Shown here piece by piece: positions 24,935 to 32,111 of a stretch of DNA of 64,000 nucleotides (positions within the stretch are counted from its first letter, which is position 1; the number at the start of each line of letters is the position of its first letter). The position numbers and the translations under genes were made by a program. The DNA is from Nocardia mexicana NBRC 108244 (GTDB lineage Bacteria > Actinomycetota > Actinomycetes > Mycobacteriales > Mycobacteriaceae), in assembly GCF_001613165.1 (NCBI RefSeq), contig NZ_BDBV01000029.1:30334-94333 (forward strand). Reading direction: 5' to 3'. Below the pieces are notes generated by a model, which saw only the letters and a list, made by a program, of their open reading frames with translations, was not told where the DNA came from and searched no databases.

Positions 24935-25669
24935 ATGAGTGAACCGGTCGTCGAGGTATTCTCCGGCACCGACGATCTGGTCGCGGCCGCGGCCGCGCGA
25001 TTCGTCGCGGTGGTGACCGAGGCGCAGGCGCTGCGCGGGTCGGCGTCGGTGGTACTCACCGGCGGCGGCACCGGCATCGGCCTGCTCGAGGTGGTGCGCA
25101 AGGCGCCCGGCGCCATCGACTGGTCGCGGCTGGACGTGTTCTGGGGCGACGAAAGGTTCGTTCCCGCAGGCGATCCCGAGCGCAATGAGCTGCAGGCGCG
25201 GCAGGCGCTGCTGGATCATGTTCCGGTGGACCCCGCGCGGGTTCATCCCGCCGCCGCCTCCGACGGCGAATATCCGGACCCGGTCGAGGCCGCGGCGGAA
25301 TATTCGGCGGCGGTGCACGCGCACCTCGCCCAGCACGGGGCGTTCGACCTCCACCTGCTCGGCATAGGCGGCGAAGGGCACGTGAATTCGCTGTTCCCGC
25401 ACACCGATGCGGTCCGTGAGGCCCACGAACTCGTTGTGGCCGTGACGGATTCGCCGAAACCCCCGCCGGTGCGGATCACCCTGACCCTCCCGGCCGTCCG
25501 CCTGGCCCGCCACGTCGCGGTGGTCACCGGCGGCGCCGCCAAGGCGGAGGCGGTCGCCGCGGCCCTCGCGGGCGCCGCACCCGTCGACATCCCCGCCGCC
25601 GGGGCGCAGGGCAGCGCCACCACCACCTGGCTACTGGACGAGGAAGCCGCCGCGAACCTCCCCCGCTGA
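24935..25669 (+). CDS. pgl: 6-phosphogluconolactonase
   Basis: This 244-residue enzyme of the DevB/SOL family hydrolyses 6-phosphogluconolactone to 6-phosphogluconate. Diagnostic segments are SVVLTGGGTGIGLLEVV, WSRLDVFWGDERFVPAGDPERNELQARQALLDHV and LLGIGGEGHVNSLFPHT. AAGGAG precedes ATG 24935. It is the last gene of the pentose-phosphate operon. A repeat-rich convergent intergenic region follows and could serve as the terminator. Confidence 0.95.
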   Translation: MSEPVVEVFSGTDDLVAAAAARFVAVVTEAQALRGSASVVLTGGGTGIGLLEVVRKAPGAIDWSRLDVFWGDERFVPAGDPERNELQARQALLDHVPVDPARVHPAAASDGEYPDPVEAAAEYSAAVHAHLAQHGAFDLHLLGIGGEGHVNSLFPHTDAVREAHELVVAVTDSPKPPPVRITLTLPAVRLARHVAVVTGGAAKAEAVAAALAGAAPVDIPAAGAQGSATTTWLLDEEAAANLPR

Positions 25670-25743
25670 CACCCAGGACAGTCGGCCTCCCAACGCCACT
25701 CACCCACCGACGCCCCAGACGCTGAGGACGGAACCAGCAACGC

Positions 25744-25818
25744 CGCACCCCCTACGTGTTCCCGCACCCCTTGCGGGCCGCTGTAGGGGGTGCGGGAACG
25801 TGCAGAGGGTGCGGGAAA
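25744..25818. repeat. inverted repeat cluster sharing the 13-bp core of the 7.1-kb repeats
   Basis: GTTCCCGCACCCC (25758-25770) and its exact complement GGGGTGCGGGAAC (25787-25799) face each other. CGCACCCCCTAC (25744-25755) and GTAGGGGGTGCG (25783-25794) form another perfect pair. A degenerate copy, AGGGTGCGGGAAA, follows at 25806-25818. The cluster lies between the convergent pgl and SRPBCC genes and can fold into alternative hairpins, so terminator activity is plausible. Confidence 0.8.
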
Positions 25819-25832
25819 GTTCGGCCCAGCGG

Positions 25833-26297
25833 CTAGTTCGTGGTGGTTCCGGGGAGGTGTCGGCAGAGTTTGCGCAGGCGCGGGACGCTCCAGAGTCGCC
25901 ACGTCGTTTCGAGCGATATCGCGATCAGGCGGGCGGGGATCCACGGTGCGGTGTCGAACCAGATGCGGTAGTCGAGGTGCGTGCCGCCGCTGGGCGCGGG
26001 GGTCAGTTCGAGGCGGCCGAGGTGGTCGCGGACCGGGCCGCGGATCGTGCGGTATTCGATCAGCCGCGGCCTGGTGTGGGTGACGATCGACTCGTGGATC
26101 TGCCAGATGCCGAGTGCACGTAGGGCTCTCACCGAGCCCGGACCGTTCGGCGTCGCGGGGTCGGCGCCGTCGCGGATGCGGCGCTGGGTCACGGGCCACA
26201 GCCGCGCCCAGTGGTCGGTCAGCAGGTCGAAGACCTGCTCCGGGGTGGCGGGTAGGTCCACGCGGTGGTGGATACGGAGCCGACCGCAGTCACTCAT
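25833..26297 (-). CDS. SRPBCC (START/polyketide-cyclase-like) family protein
   Basis: This is a 154-residue helix-grip-fold protein. It starts LRIHHRVDLPATPEQVFDLLTDHWARLWP, the usual first strand and helix, has central strands VTHTRPRLIEYRTIRGP and GTHLDYRIWFDT, and ends in a long C-terminal helix (PARLIAISLETTWRLWSVPRLRKLCRHL). Members bind hydrophobic ligands; the function here is unknown. GGAGG lies directly upstream of ATG 26297. It is divergent from the small MPLVEV protein. Confidence 0.75.
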   Translation of the reverse strand: MSDCGRLRIHHRVDLPATPEQVFDLLTDHWARLWPVTQRRIRDGADPATPNGPGSVRALRALGIWQIHESIVTHTRPRLIEYRTIRGPVRDHLGRLELTPAPSGGTHLDYRIWFDTAPWIPARLIAISLETTWRLWSVPRLRKLCRHLPGTTTN

Positions 26298-26377
26298 GAC
26301 CCTCCAGTTGGTCCATTGTCCAGTTCATCTGATCGTGCCCCACCCGGACCGCGCGCGCGAATCGATAGACTGACCCG

Positions 26378-26728
26378 GTGCCACTAGTCGAGGTGACCTA
26401 CGCAGCCCACGTGCCCGAATCGATGCTGAAAGAACTCGGGCAGCAGCTTCCGCATCTGATCTCGGTGGCCGTCGAATGCCCCGAGGAGCCGTACGACGGC
26501 GATCTCCAGCCCGGCGATGTGGAGATCCGGTTCCGGGCGCTGGGCCCGTTCGACCGCAGCGGGCTCGATGTCGTGATCGAGGTGCGGTCCAAGTGGTTCG
26601 CCAGTCGCGCCGACAACCGGCAGGAGCGCTGCGAGCGGCTGCACCGCGACATCGAGAAGGCGACGGGGCTGGAGAATTTCGGCGTGTATCTGTCGCTGCC
26701 GGTCGCCGCCTGGGAACAGAGCGAGTAA
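26378..26728 (+). CDS. small protein with N-terminal Pro, tautomerase-like possibility
   Basis: This 116-residue protein starts at GTG 26378 and reads MPLVEVTYAAHVPESMLKELGQQLPHLISVAVECPE. A Pro immediately after the initiator Met, followed by a beta strand, is the pattern of the 4-oxalocrotonate tautomerase/MIF superfamily, where Pro1 is the catalytic base. The strand DVEIRFRALGPFDRSGLDVVIEVRSKW and the following helix (RQERCERLHRDIEKATGL) also fit a beta-alpha-beta unit. This is inference; I do not recognise a characterised family. It lies 51 bp upstream of the nitroreductase on the same strand. Confidence 0.5.
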   Translation: MPLVEVTYAAHVPESMLKELGQQLPHLISVAVECPEEPYDGDLQPGDVEIRFRALGPFDRSGLDVVIEVRSKWFASRADNRQERCERLHRDIEKATGLENFGVYLSLPVAAWEQSE

Positions 26729-26779
26729 GCCGCGCCTCACATCGGAGAGGCCGAATCGGTCCCGGGTAGGGTCGGCGCG

Positions 26780-27289
26780 GTGGACGAGGCGATCAAGGAT
26801 CTGAGATCGGTGCGGCATTTCCTGCCGCACCCGGTCCCCCGCACCGTTGTCGAGCAGATCATCGACGTGGCGCGCTGGACCGGTTCGGCCCGCAACCGTC
26901 AGCCGTGGCGGTTCGTGGCCGTCACCGATCCCGATGTGCGCCAGGACCTTTCCCGCTCGGGCAACTTCGCCCTCCACCTCGCCGACGCCCCGCTGGTGCT
27001 GGTCCTGCTGTCGGCCGACAACGGCTTCGCCGACACCGAATTCGACATGGGCCGCGTCGCCCAGTCGATCTGCCTGACCGCCCACGAGCACGGCCTCGGC
27101 ACCTGCCTGACGACCTTCCACCCCGACGACAACGTCCGCCACACCGCCCGGCTCGTCGCCGCCGAGCCGGGCTGGCTGCCCCGCCACGCCATCGCGGCGG
27201 GCTACCCCGACCCCGCCCGCCGCGCGGCTCCGACCGCCATACCCCGCGGCCGCCTGACCACGTCCGAACTCCTCACCTGGATCTCCTGA
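26780..27289 (+). CDS. nitroreductase-family flavoprotein
   Basis: This is a 169-residue short nitroreductase. The FMN-binding start is LRSVRHFLPHPVPRTVVEQIIDVARWTGSARNRQPWRFVAVTD (8-50). The later motif is DMGRVAQSICLTAHEHGLGTCLTTF. The family uses FMN and NAD(P)H to reduce nitro groups, quinones or other acceptors. GTG 26780 is the start because it gives a family-like N-terminus (VDEAIKDLRSVRHF). The physiological substrate is unknown. Confidence 0.8.
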   Translation: MDEAIKDLRSVRHFLPHPVPRTVVEQIIDVARWTGSARNRQPWRFVAVTDPDVRQDLSRSGNFALHLADAPLVLVLLSADNGFADTEFDMGRVAQSICLTAHEHGLGTCLTTFHPDDNVRHTARLVAAEPGWLPRHAIAAGYPDPARRAAPTAIPRGRLTTSELLTWIS

Positions 27290-27397
27290 CCACCCCGGCC
27301 CGCGCCGCCACCGGCCGCATACCCGCGGACGCACCACGGCATACGAACGCGGCGGCGTGAGGCTTGCCAACGCTTCGGCCCGCACGTCGGCAGACGG

Positions 27398-28366
27398 CTA
27401 CGGCCGCAGGTTCAGCTTGTCCAAGTGGTTCGTCAGGAAGGTGTTCACGGCATCGGTGCGTTCCAATTGCACCAGATGTCCTGCGTCCGGCACCTTTTCG
27501 ACGGCGCGGAGATCGGGGACGTGAGCGCGGAGCGTGGCCAGCGGGTCGCGGCCGCTGAAACCCTCCATGTCCGGGTCGTTCTCGCCGTAGAGGAAGTAGG
27601 TCGGGACCGGGACCTCGGTCGGCAGGTCGGCGGTGAGCTCCCAGTTGCGGTCCAGGGCGCGGTACCAGGAGAGTCCGCCGGTGAAGCCGGTGCGCTCGAA
27701 TTCGGTTGCCAGCGTGTCCAGTTCGGATTCGCTGAGCCAGCTCCACGGGAGCGGCGGCGCTTCGGGCAGCACGTCGAGATAGCCCAGGCCCGGCGGGTTC
27801 TTCCACGTGTCGAGATAGTGGTAGTCACCGCTCAGCGAGTAGTAGACGCGCTCCAGGAACTCGCGCGGTCGCGCGGCCAGTTCGGCGTCGGCCACGCCCG
27901 GGGTCTGGAAATACGACAGGTGCAGGAAGTGCCGTTCGGCCGCCTTCGTCCAGAACGCCGACGGGGGTTTCGGCGGGCGCGGGGCGAACGGATTGTTCAG
28001 CACGAACACCGCCGCCACCCGCTCCGGTGCGCGCAACGCCAGTTCCCACACCAGTTGCGCGCCGAAATCCAGTCCCACGAACACCGCGCGCTCGGCTCCG
28101 ATATCGTCCAGCAGCGCCAGCAGATCGCCGATCACAGCCCGATTGGTATGCGCCTCGATCCCGTCCGGCGATTCGGTGCGACCATATCCGCGCAGGTCAG
28201 GTGCGATGGCACGGTATCCGGCCGCGGCGACCGCCGACAGCTGCCGGTGCCAGATGAACCAGCCGTGCGGGAACCCGTGACAGAAGACGACCGGATACCC
28301 CTCCCCCTGCTCGGCAACGTGCATCCGGGCCTCGCCTGTTTCCACGAACCGATGTGTCGGCTCCAC
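27398..28366 (-). CDS. alpha/beta hydrolase, epoxide-hydrolase-like
   Basis: This is a 322-residue alpha/beta hydrolase. The oxyanion-hole motif is VVFCHGFPHGWFIW (26-39). The nucleophile elbow is FVGLDFGAQLVWELAL with Asp100, as in epoxide hydrolases and dehalogenases rather than Ser esterases. The catalytic His is in PDAGHLVQLER near the C-terminus. GTG 28366 has GGAGG four bases upstream; the TTG four codons earlier lies in front of that site. The promoter is shared divergently with an SDR gene and contains a KstR-type box, suggesting a role in sterol or lipid breakdown. Confidence 0.8.
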   Translation of the reverse strand: MEPTHRFVETGEARMHVAEQGEGYPVVFCHGFPHGWFIWHRQLSAVAAAGYRAIAPDLRGYGRTESPDGIEAHTNRAVIGDLLALLDDIGAERAVFVGLDFGAQLVWELALRAPERVAAVFVLNNPFAPRPPKPPSAFWTKAAERHFLHLSYFQTPGVADAELAARPREFLERVYYSLSGDYHYLDTWKNPPGLGYLDVLPEAPPLPWSWLSESELDTLATEFERTGFTGGLSWYRALDRNWELTADLPTEVPVPTYFLYGENDPDMEGFSGRDPLATLRAHVPDLRAVEKVPDAGHLVQLERTDAVNTFLTNHLDKLNLRP

Positions 28367-28382
28367 TTCGCCTCCCAAAGAC

Positions 28383-28396
28383 TAGAACGTGTTCTC
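28383..28396. promoter_or_regulatory. KstR-type operator TAGAACGTGTTCTC
   Basis: This matches the mycobacterial/rhodococcal KstR consensus TnnAACnnGTTnnA at 7 of the 8 fixed positions; the last A is C. It lies centrally in the 54-bp gap between the divergent hydrolase (GTG 28366) and SDR (GTG 28421), so it would control both. Confidence 0.6.
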
Positions 28397-28420
28397 ATTT
28401 CACGGTAATGTCCCGGAGTC

Positions 28421-29260
28421 GTGAACGGAATACTCACCGGCCGGGTCGCCGTCGTCACCGGCGCCAGCCGCGGCATCGGCAAGGGCATCGCACTCGAGCT
28501 CGGGGCGGCGGGCGCGACGGTGTACGTGACAGGTCGCTCCGCCCAGCCCGGACAGCTGCCCGGCACCGTCGGCCGGACCGCGTCGGAGATCGGCGAACTC
28601 GGCGGCACCGGCGTGCCGTTCGTCTGCGATCACCGCGACGACACCGCCGTCGCCGACCTGTTCGCCAAGGTCCGCGCCGACCACGGCCGCCTCGACGTGC
28701 TCGTCAACAACGTCTACAACGCTCCCGCGTCGTCTCGCTGGCTGGGCAAGCCGTTCTGGGAGGTGCCGCCCGCGGCCTGGGACGAGAGCTTCGATATCGG
28801 CGTGCGATCCCATTACGTGGCAAGCCATTTCGCCGCACCGCTGCTGATCGAGTCCGGCGGGCTGATCGTCAGCGTCTCCTCCCCCGGCGCCGAACACCAC
28901 ACGCACAACACCGTGTACGGGGTCGCGAAGGCCGCCGTCGACCGGCTCACCGCGGATATGGCACACGACTTCGCCGATACCGAGGTCACCGCCGTCTCCA
29001 TCTGGCCCGGCATCGTCAACACCGAACTGCTGCAGATGGTTCCGCCCGGCGCCGACGGCCGCCGCCTGATCACCCTGCCCGGAGAGGGCACCTTCGATCT
29101 CGACGAGGCGGAGTCCCCACGTTTCCCGGGCCGCGCCGTCGTCGCCTTGGCGGGCGACCCGAACCGCCGCGCCCGCACCGGAAAGGCCTGGCGCGTAGCA
29201 GATCTCGCCGAGGACTACGGTTTCACCGATGTCGATGGGCGGGTCCCCCGCACGGGATAG
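28421..29260 (+). CDS. short-chain dehydrogenase/reductase (DHRS1-like)
   Basis: This is a 279-residue classical SDR. The cofactor motif TGASRGIGKGIALELG (13-28) is followed by VTGRS, which suggests NADP preference. NNVYNAPASSRW replaces the usual NNAG, and the active-site pattern is S-x12-YGVAKAAVDR. The insertion FWEVPPAAWDESFDIGVRSHYVASHFAAPLL resembles DHRS1-type enzymes that act on steroids and carbonyls. GTG 28421 is the start. With the divergent Asp-hydrolase and the KstR-type box it probably belongs to a sterol-related regulon; the substrate is unknown. Confidence 0.85.
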   Translation: MNGILTGRVAVVTGASRGIGKGIALELGAAGATVYVTGRSAQPGQLPGTVGRTASEIGELGGTGVPFVCDHRDDTAVADLFAKVRADHGRLDVLVNNVYNAPASSRWLGKPFWEVPPAAWDESFDIGVRSHYVASHFAAPLLIESGGLIVSVSSPGAEHHTHNTVYGVAKAAVDRLTADMAHDFADTEVTAVSIWPGIVNTELLQMVPPGADGRRLITLPGEGTFDLDEAESPRFPGRAVVALAGDPNRRARTGKAWRVADLAEDYGFTDVDGRVPRTG

Positions 29261-29416
29261 GCCCACACCTTCCCCGCCCTGGGAATACTCGATAATCGGT
29301 GGCAGATGAATTGCGTCACCGACACACCGGGTGACCCGGGACAAGATGAGGGTGCGAATGGAGGGGCTTCGGTTCGACGCCACACCAGCCGAAGATGAAC
29401 GCGCGCAGGTTCAGTG

Positions 29417-30502
29417 ATGGCTACCCGCGAAGATCTGACCGGCTTCGTCGAGGCCCTGAAGCTCCCGGAGATCCCCAGTGGGGGGCTGATCGCCGTCTTC
29501 AACGCCGTGCGGGAGGGCATCTGCGCATCGATTCTGATGTTCGCCTCCGGCAGAGGAGAGGAGCAGCCAGACCTGACACAGTGGATGATGCAGAAGAAGC
29601 TGCTCGGCGAGAAGGGCCTCAACGTACCTCGGGACAAGTCGGCAATGGCCGAGGGCTACAGTTCGCGAAAAGACGAGTTCGAGTCGAAAATCAAGGAAAT
29701 GGACCGGCAGGGCGATGCCGTCAACGACTCGGTGCTCAACACCTTCAAGGTCGCGAACGGAACCTTCCAGGCGATCAAGAAACGAATCGACCACCTCGAC
29801 GGCGAACTGCGAAGTATCGAACAGCGTGTGAACAAGGAGGGTGCACTTCTCCCGCTGACGGCCGCCAGTGAGGCGCGGGCCATCCACAGCCTGCTGTCGG
29901 CCTTCGACGACGTCTACACCAAAGTCGACGAGGCGACGACGAAGATGCGCACAGAGGCGGGGGAAATCAGCAGCTCCCATCCATACTCACCGGGCCCGAC
30001 CCGCGGCGGTCCGAGGCTTCCCACACCAGCGGCCAGCAACGCCAGTTACAGGCTGAATGAGAAAGGCACGATCAACGGCATTCTCCAGAATGCAAGGGGC
30101 GAGGTGGGCACCGTGGAAAAGGCGGGCGACGACCTGCCGGGTAAGCCGTACGACATCAATGACGCATGGTGTGCCGCATTCGCCAGCTGGACTTGGAAAG
30201 AGGCCGGCTACGACGTCAAGTGGTCGAACAAGGACTATGTGCCCAGCATTTGGGCCGATGCCCAGCACATGGGATTGAACGACGGCGTGCAGAATGCCAA
30301 ACCCGGCGACATGATCGTCTTCGACTGGAACGGCGACGGGACACAGGACCACATAGGGATCGTGGAATCCGTCGACGGCAATACGATCAGAACCATCGAA
30401 GGAAACGCCGGAGCCCGGGGCGAAGTAAAACGCAACGACTACCAGATGGGAAGCTCGGTTCTGGTCGGCGTCGTCAAGCCACCGGCGAACAGCTCCGTAT
30501 AG
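29417..30502 (+). CDS. CHAP-domain peptidoglycan hydrolase with helical, possibly ESX-type N-terminus
   Basis: This is a 361-residue protein without a Sec signal. Residues 1-185 are helical and charged (KDEFESKIKEMDRQGDAVND, FQAIKKRIDHLDGELRSIEQRV), as in mycobacterial/nocardial WXG100-related proteins exported by type VII secretion. A Pro/Ser linker follows. The C-terminal CHAP domain has catalytic Cys252 in DAWCAAFASWTWKEAGYDV, His312 in DHIGIVESV and E328/N330 in TIEGN. It would cut peptide or amide bonds in peptidoglycan and could be an autolysin or antibacterial effector. Base composition looks less GC-rich than its neighbours. ATG 29417 is preferred over the adjacent GTG 29414. No immunity gene is evident. 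Confidence 0.72.
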   Translation: MATREDLTGFVEALKLPEIPSGGLIAVFNAVREGICASILMFASGRGEEQPDLTQWMMQKKLLGEKGLNVPRDKSAMAEGYSSRKDEFESKIKEMDRQGDAVNDSVLNTFKVANGTFQAIKKRIDHLDGELRSIEQRVNKEGALLPLTAASEARAIHSLLSAFDDVYTKVDEATTKMRTEAGEISSSHPYSPGPTRGGPRLPTPAASNASYRLNEKGTINGILQNARGEVGTVEKAGDDLPGKPYDINDAWCAAFASWTWKEAGYDVKWSNKDYVPSIWADAQHMGLNDGVQNAKPGDMIVFDWNGDGTQDHIGIVESVDGNTIRTIEGNAGARGEVKRNDYQMGSSVLVGVVKPPANSSV

Positions 30503-30544
30503 CGGATAGCGCAGACATAGCGAGTCGGTATGGCGCCGAACCTC

Positions 30545-31528
30545 TTACGGTCGCGGTGCGACCAGCGCGCCGATATCCGCCATATGCACGTCGGAGATCT
30601 TGTTCCTGGTCTTCGGGTCGTTCGCGAACTCACCGGCGCCGGATTCGAAGACGAGATAGGCGGTGTTTCCGAGCCCGGCGATTCCCTCGGGCATGCTGGG
30701 TGTGCGGAAGCACTGCACGGTGTTCGGCGCGATCGTCCGTTCACCGTGCGCGGCAACGTAGATGTTGCCCCGTTTCGTCCGGCCGTACGAGGAGCTGAAC
30801 ACGAAATTCTTCTCGGTGACCAGCAGCCCCTGTGTGCTCCGCGGAACCTGGTAGTCCTCCTCGTGCAGCAGCGCGCCGTCGGCGCCCACGCCGTACCGCG
30901 CCATCGTGCCCGGCTTGTCCTTGTCGAAGGTTCCGGCATAGAGCTTGTCCCCGAATCCGGACAGGAACGACGACCCGGCGACCTCCAGCGATCCGGTGTG
31001 CTCGAGGTTTCCGCGCCGGGGCAGTTCTTCCCGTAAACGCTGCTGCGAGAACCGAAGTACTCGATTCTGCCCGCCCGACACGTACACCCACCCGTTGCCG
31101 GTGACCCCGATCCCGCCCGCATGCGTCGCCTCGATGGTGACCACGCCGACCGTCTCGTACGTCCGGAGGTCGATTCCCGCGATATGGGCGGGGCCGTTCC
31201 CCGGTCCATGCTGGGTGACCAGCAGCAGGTCGTTTCCCTGCCCGTCCCAGTTACCCCAGGTCGCGGCGCCCTGCGGAACGTAGCTGCCCAGGTCGGGCAG
31301 CGGCTTTCCGGTTCCGCGCGTGAATACCGCGTCGTACGCGGTGCCGCCGGATTCACCGGGATAGAAGTGGTGGGCCTGCGGGTCGATATCCTTGCGACAC
31401 TGGATATTCGGCCCGTCGTCGGTGTCTCCATCCTGCGCCGCACTCACACCGGACGAACCGGTGATCACCGTCGCCACGACCGCGGCGACCATCGCGCCCC
31501 GGCCCGCCGCCCGCATCCGGATGATCAT
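30545..31528 (-). CDS. secreted beta-propeller-like protein
   Basis: This is a 327-residue protein with a Sec signal peptide (MIIRMRAAGRGAMVAAVVATVITG, cleaved near SAAQ). The mature part shows repeated strands typical of propellers: AATWGNWDGQGNDLLLVTQH, HIAGIDLRTYETVGVVTIEATHAGGIGVTGNGWVYVSGGQNRVLRF, FGDKLYAGTFDKDKPG and EGIAGLGNTAYLVFESGAG. ATG 31528 has GGGGAG just upstream; the longer frame to 31612 was rejected. There are no catalytic motifs that I recognise. It converges on the CHAP gene with 42 bp between. Confidence 0.65.
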   Translation of the reverse strand: MIIRMRAAGRGAMVAAVVATVITGSSGVSAAQDGDTDDGPNIQCRKDIDPQAHHFYPGESGGTAYDAVFTRGTGKPLPDLGSYVPQGAATWGNWDGQGNDLLLVTQHGPGNGPAHIAGIDLRTYETVGVVTIEATHAGGIGVTGNGWVYVSGGQNRVLRFSQQRLREELPRRGNLEHTGSLEVAGSSFLSGFGDKLYAGTFDKDKPGTMARYGVGADGALLHEEDYQVPRSTQGLLVTEKNFVFSSSYGRTKRGNIYVAAHGERTIAPNTVQCFRTPSMPEGIAGLGNTAYLVFESGAGEFANDPKTRNKISDVHMADIGALVAPRP

Positions 31529-31619
31529 TCGCTCCCCACTGTCACTCTCCGTCCTCGGCCGGGACAGTGTCTCACAGCCCCGGCTGCGAACGCCTTGCGC
31601 CGAATCCCCCACCCCGTGC

Positions 31620-31625
31620 TAATCT
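31620..31625 (+). promoter_or_regulatory. -10 element TAATCT giving a leaderless uORF
   Basis: TAATCT ends 7 bp before GTG 31633, the spacing expected if transcription begins at that GTG. TTGCGC at 31595-31600 may serve as -35 with a 19-bp spacer. Confidence 0.5.
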
Positions 31626-31632
31626 TCGCCCC

Positions 31633-31689
31633 GTGACTGCCGGGTCGGCTACCAGCCGCACACAGATGGGCAACCCGGCCGCGCGTTGA
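31633..31689 (+). CDS. predicted 18-codon leader peptide upstream of the S1-domain gene
   Basis: GTG 31633 opens an 18-codon frame, MTAGSATSRTQMGNPAAR, ending at TGA 31687-31689. The stop codon lies exactly in the loop of a perfect 6-bp GC hairpin (31679-31695), so a ribosome finishing the leader would melt it. The start coincides with the predicted transcription start. There is no independent proof of translation. Confidence 0.4.
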   Translation: MTAGSATSRTQMGNPAAR

Positions 31690-31761
31690 GCGCGGCGCGG
31701 GCGAGAGGACCGCCCCTCCGACGCATCCCGTTCACTTCTCGGGACTGCGGAAGGAGGTGAA
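31679..31761 (+). promoter_or_regulatory. structured leader: uORF-stop hairpin and SD-sequestering hairpin
   Basis: CCGCGC (31679-31684) pairs with GCGCGG (31690-31695) around the uORF stop. Further down, TTCACTTCT (31731-31739) can pair over nine positions, two of them G-U, with GGAGGTGAA (31753-31761), which is the ribosome binding site of the S1 gene. The SD, AAGGAGGTGA (31751-31760), is an almost perfect anti-SD complement, so hiding it would be an effective switch. Confidence 0.5.
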
Positions 31762-31765
31762 ATAC

Positions 31766-32014
31766 ATGTCCCACGAATCCATTTCGCCGCGCGAGTGGCA
31801 GGCGTTCCGCACTGCCCACGATCGCGGCGCGGTGCTCGACGCGTCCGTCGTATCGCTCGTGCCGTTCGGCGCGTTCCTCGAGGTCGCGCCGGGAATCCAT
31901 GGGCTGCTGCACAAGTCGCAGTGGCAGCGGGATCCGCTGGTCGGATCCACGCTGTCGGTACGGATTCTCGACATCGATGACGAGCGACAGCGCGTGAGTC
32001 TCGATCACGCGTGA
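31766..32014 (+). CDS. small S1-domain RNA-binding protein
   Basis: This 82-residue protein consists of one S1 OB-fold: GAVLDASVVSLVPFGAFLEVAPGIHGLLHKSQWQ followed by GSTLSVRILDIDDERQRVSLDHA. This is the canonical strand order of ribosomal-protein-S1-type repeats that bind RNA. A short N-terminal helix (SPREWQAFRTAHDRG) precedes it. ATG 31766 is fixed by AAGGAGGTGA 6 bp upstream. Free-standing S1 proteins may influence translation or RNA turnover; an autoregulatory link to its structured leader is inference. Confidence 0.8.
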   Translation: MSHESISPREWQAFRTAHDRGAVLDASVVSLVPFGAFLEVAPGIHGLLHKSQWQRDPLVGSTLSVRILDIDDERQRVSLDHA

Positions 32015-32111
32015 TCGAATCCGCACACGCGCGGTGAATACGGGTGTGGGGCTGGAATCCGGCCAGCCCCACACCGCTCGAGCGTATCGCGCCGTCGAAT
32101 CCGGCCCGCCC

